From Flavobacterium sp. 140616W15 (lineage in GTDB: Bacteria; Bacteroidota; Bacteroidia; Flavobacteriales; Flavobacteriaceae): DNA of 64,000 bases. The position numbers and the translations under genes are program-made. Positions within the stretch are counted from its first letter, which is position 1, and each line of letters opens with the position of its first letter. The notes beneath the pieces were generated by a model. It did no database searches, was not told the DNA's origin, and saw only the letters and a program-made list of their open reading frames with translations. Below, in pieces: positions 61,459 through 64,000 of this stretch. Where the stretch lies: positions 1,612,001 to 1,676,000 of the forward strand of contig NZ_CP033068.1 in NCBI RefSeq assembly GCF_003668995.1, given 5' to 3'.

Positions 61459-63210
61459 TTAAGCTGGACTTAAAATTAAATTAAATACAACTTTTGTACC
61501 TTTTCCTTCTTCGCTTTCCACATTGATTTCACCATCAAATAATTCAACTATTTCTTTGCATAGATTAAGTCCCAAACCAACTCCCAAATCATTCATTTTA
61601 TTAGAAACATTCCCTTGGTAATACAAATCAAATATATTCTTCAAGTTTTCTTCTGGAATACCAGCTCCAGTGTCTTGAATTTCTATTTTTAAATTATATT
61701 CATAATCAGAATTTTTATCCAGATCGATAGTAATAGCTATACGGCCGTTCTCTGTAAATTTATTGGCATTACCAACTATATTATAAAAGAGTTGATGAAT
61801 TTTTGTTGCATCAGAATATACTTCATCGTCAGAATTTAAATTAGAATTTAGTTCTATTTTATTTCCTTTAGTTTCTACTAGTGAAGACAAGGAATCAATG
61901 ATTTGATTTATTTCTGTTTTTAAGTGAAAATTTTTGTTCTTTAGCTTGAGCTCATAGTTTTCTTCTTTAGAATATTCTAAAATCTGATTTGATAATAAAA
62001 GCAATGAATTAGTGGTAAACTGAATAGACTTGAAAGTATCTTTAATTTCAATATCTTGTATAGAAGAGCTTATCTTCTTGCTATACATAGAAATTATACT
62101 TAAAGGAGATCTAATTTCATGACTTATCATACCCATAATCCTGTTCTTAAAACTTAAACTCTGACGTATCTGATCCTGAGCTATAGTCAATCTTTTCTCA
62201 TACTCAAAAGCTATTCTAGTAAAGCTAAAAAGTATAATAGAAACAATAAACATTAGTATTATTAAAATTAATAATGTGTAATTTCTAACTGTTATATTTG
62301 ACTTGTATTGATTCTCTAATTTCTTTTGAGAATCTGCCTGAAGTTCATTAATAGGTTTACTGTAATTAGGTAATACCGTTGCGCTAAGATTTAATAATTT
62401 ACTATTGAGTTCTGTAAGCTTTAAATCCTGGTTTCTGAGCTTTGTGAATGTCTTTTTTAAATTATTAAACTGACTTTCATAGTATTTATTAGTTGTCAAA
62501 AAGACGTTCTTAATTTGATCTTCAATACTTCCAGAAACAAGTTTGTCATTATACTTCATTGTTACAATGATCTTTAACTGTTCTTTTTGTACTTCTGTTT
62601 TCCCAGCCAGCGCATCTCCTAATCTAGAAAAAAGACCTTTTTTAGAAACACTGTCGATTTTCATATAAGAATCTGTCTTTATGCTATCTAGAATTTTATT
62701 ATACTCAAATTTTTTAAAATCTAATATATTTAAAGCTTCTTGATTTTTTGGTTCGGTTTGCAGATTAATAATAGAGTCAATTGTTGATTTTAGAGCAAGA
62801 ATACCCAACTCTGATTTACTTTTCTCAATTAATACTTTTTTAAACTCTATATTTTTTTCAGTAGCATCATTCAGTTTATTAACCAATTCGCCTGTCTCCA
62901 TTAATGAAGCCGAATATTTTTCTAACGAAGCTTCATCTTTATTACTTATATAATGATTGTAATATTTTTGAGAATTGATAAATGAATCGCTTATCTCATT
63001 GGTCAGTTGCTTTAGGTTTCCTAAATTACTTATTGAGTCAAAATATTTTGACATTTTATCCTCATTTGTAGTTTCATTATGCCAGATTATAACCGCCATA
63101 ATTTGTAATAGAATAACAAATGCCAGCAAAGTATAATGAATTACTTTTCTATGTTCAAATTTTAGTTTTGCAAAACTAAATCTATCGCTTATCAAATTTT
63201 TTTCAATCAA
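61459..63210 (-). CDS. Membrane sensor histidine kinase
   Basis: The 583-residue kinase has a membrane helix at about 25-45 (YTLLAFVILLQIMAVIIW), a long helical, coiled-coil-rich periplasmic sensor (about 46-305) and a second helix (YTLLILIILMFIVSIILFSF). HisKA follows with MGMISHEIRSPLSIISMYSK (phospho-His) and HATPase with FYNIVGNANKFTENG, IEIQDTGAGIPEENL and DLGVGLGLNLCKEIVELFDG. All catalytic boxes are intact. It starts the signalling group and lies 76 bases upstream of the NarL-type regulator, with which it may form a pair. The signal sensed is unknown; the sensor resembles four-helix-bundle domains. Confidence 0.9.
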   Translation of the reverse strand: MIEKNLISDRFSFAKLKFEHRKVIHYTLLAFVILLQIMAVIIWHNETTNEDKMSKYFDSISNLGNLKQLTNEISDSFINSQKYYNHYISNKDEASLEKYSASLMETGELVNKLNDATEKNIEFKKVLIEKSKSELGILALKSTIDSIINLQTEPKNQEALNILDFKKFEYNKILDSIKTDSYMKIDSVSKKGLFSRLGDALAGKTEVQKEQLKIIVTMKYNDKLVSGSIEDQIKNVFLTTNKYYESQFNNLKKTFTKLRNQDLKLTELNSKLLNLSATVLPNYSKPINELQADSQKKLENQYKSNITVRNYTLLILIILMFIVSIILFSFTRIAFEYEKRLTIAQDQIRQSLSFKNRIMGMISHEIRSPLSIISMYSKKISSSIQDIEIKDTFKSIQFTTNSLLLLSNQILEYSKEENYELKLKNKNFHLKTEINQIIDSLSSLVETKGNKIELNSNLNSDDEVYSDATKIHQLFYNIVGNANKFTENGRIAITIDLDKNSDYEYNLKIEIQDTGAGIPEENLKNIFDLYYQGNVSNKMNDLGVGLGLNLCKEIVELFDGEINVESEEGKGTKVVFNLILSPA

Positions 63211-63885
63211 AATATATATTTTTTTAAGATAAAAAATGAGTCAAAAATTACTAACTCATAATAAATGCTTTTAATATAGGTATTTGATGTAGCATCATGT
63301 ACTACAATTTAAAATAGATACTGCTTTTTTTTAAAATATTAAATTATGACTTACAATAAAAAAAACAAGCTTAATTGATAACCTTATTTTTATGTAAAAA
63401 TTAATACTAAACTAAAACTATAACAACTATTTAATAGAGATTTGGGGGGAGTTCTCTTAATTAAATTTAAAAATAAAAATGCTAATACAATTTACATATT
63501 TTAATTATATAGAAATAAAATTTCTTTTTTATGAAAAGGATATTATGCAAAAATAAACCGCTAAATTTTATCATTATGTAGAACATTAGAGAATCTAACT
63601 CTAGAACTTATTCTACAAATTGAGATCCTTTAATTCTATAAAAAATAAGAATAGGATTGCAATTTAAGCCAAAAAAAATGATTCCTACAAATTTTACAAA
63701 AACTTTTATCTAAAAGCTTGTTGCTATCTTAAATGCTTTATTTAATTGTTTATTTTTAAGACAAAAGATAAACATATTTAAATTAAAAATCAGCAATTAT
63801 TATTTATATAATTTTATTCCGTAATTGTTTGATGAAACTAATTTACAAGAAAAAACCCAAATAAAACTTAATATATGTATCCGAT
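63211..63885. other. Long AT-rich gene-free gap
   Basis: About 675 bases before the last gene contain no supported coding frame on either strand. The only feature that stands out is a GGGGGG loop flanked by AGAGA and TCTCT at about 63436-63459, a small hairpin in otherwise AT-dominated DNA. Confidence 0.5.
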
Positions 63886-63917
63886 TTTGGTATATATACT
63901 AGTTTAAGGTATTTTTG
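63886..63917 (+). promoter_or_regulatory. Bacteroidetes-type promoter of the last gene
   Basis: TTTG at 63886-63889, a 20-base spacer and TATTTTTG at 63910-63917 match the -33/-7 consensus closely. The ATG follows at 63939, about 22 bases after the -7 box. Confidence 0.65.
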
Positions 63918-63938
63918 CCAAAACGAAAATAATTGGTT

Positions 63939-64000
63939 ATGATAATAAGAAAAGCAACTATAAACGATTCAAATGATATTGTAACATATTTGTTGTTGGC
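63939..64000 (+). CDS. Start of a GNAT-type acetyltransferase, cut by the window edge
   Basis: Only 20 codons are visible, reading MIIRKATINDSNDIVTYLLL. The opening 'IRxATxxDxxxI' is that of GNAT-family N-acetyltransferases. A well-formed promoter lies directly upstream. The substrate and the rest of the domain lie outside the window. Confidence 0.6.
   Translation, partial: MIIRKATINDSNDIVTYLLL

Overview
The window looks like a chromosomal segment of a Flavobacterium-type member of the Bacteroidetes. It is very AT-rich, has TAnnTTTG-type -7 promoter elements, a T9SS C-terminal sorting domain, many SPII lipoproteins with Cys-Ser-Ser/Asn starts, TonB receptors organised Bacteroidetes-style, and YD/Rhs remnants typical of the genus. 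No rRNA, tRNA, CRISPR array or complete insertion sequence was seen.

Layout. 0-9.6 kb holds stand-alone genes: a partial gene tail, a DUF2314-ankyrin protein, a Crp/Fnr regulator with an SMR (SugE/Gdx-type) exporter, a secreted unknown, a frameshifted serine hydrolase, a degenerate CHAT-like protein, a BBE-type FAD oxidase and an AroP-like permease. 9.6-16.1 kb is an eroded, all-minus-strand array of YD/Rhs polymorphic-toxin C-terminal relics. Each relic lies directly upstream of a small, mostly intact and probably immunity-type gene, and an IS1-family fragment closes the array. 16.2-24.5 kb is a cobalamin-uptake operon: riboswitch, intrinsic terminator, BtuB-like TonB receptor, BtuG-like propeller, three paralogous surface lipoproteins and a DUF4465 lipoprotein. 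24.9-27.4 kb holds a DUF1810 gene, a secreted esterase and a secreted CsgG-like-containing protein. 27.6-33.3 kb is a five-gene minus-strand cluster (oxidoreductase, polysaccharide deacetylase, membrane protein, cupin-MRJP fusion, secreted acetolactate decarboxylase) divergent from an AraC regulator. 33.7-37.6 kb encodes a large T9SS-secreted M43 metalloprotease. 37.8-55.3 kb is a hydroxamate siderophore region: MATE exporter, nitroreductase, two tandem NIS synthetases, TonB receptor, membrane acyltransferase-like protein, GNAT acetyltransferase, amine N-hydroxylase, PLP decarboxylase, LuxR-type regulator and a second TonB receptor. 55.6-64 kb holds small conserved genes, a luciferase-like monooxygenase, an Hc1/histone-H1-like protein, a YegP-like protein and a two-component signalling group (PAS kinase, NarL-type regulator, membrane kinase).

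How the genes work together. The siderophore genes make a coherent path: decarboxylation of a diamino acid, N-hydroxylation, N-acylation, NIS condensation, export and TonB-dependent re-uptake. A shared palindrome built on TTTAGA-N5-TCTAAA lies upstream of the decarboxylase operon, the LuxR regulator and the second receptor, and probably links them to iron status. The cobalamin operon is a complete riboswitch-controlled outer-membrane uptake unit.

Sequence quality. Seven otherwise well-conserved genes are each broken by the loss of exactly one base in a short A/T homopolymer. The uniform sign suggests residual assembly error rather than seven independent pseudogenes, so these genes should be read as probably full length until checked. 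The Rhs array is different: its relics carry many stops and truncations and look truly decayed.
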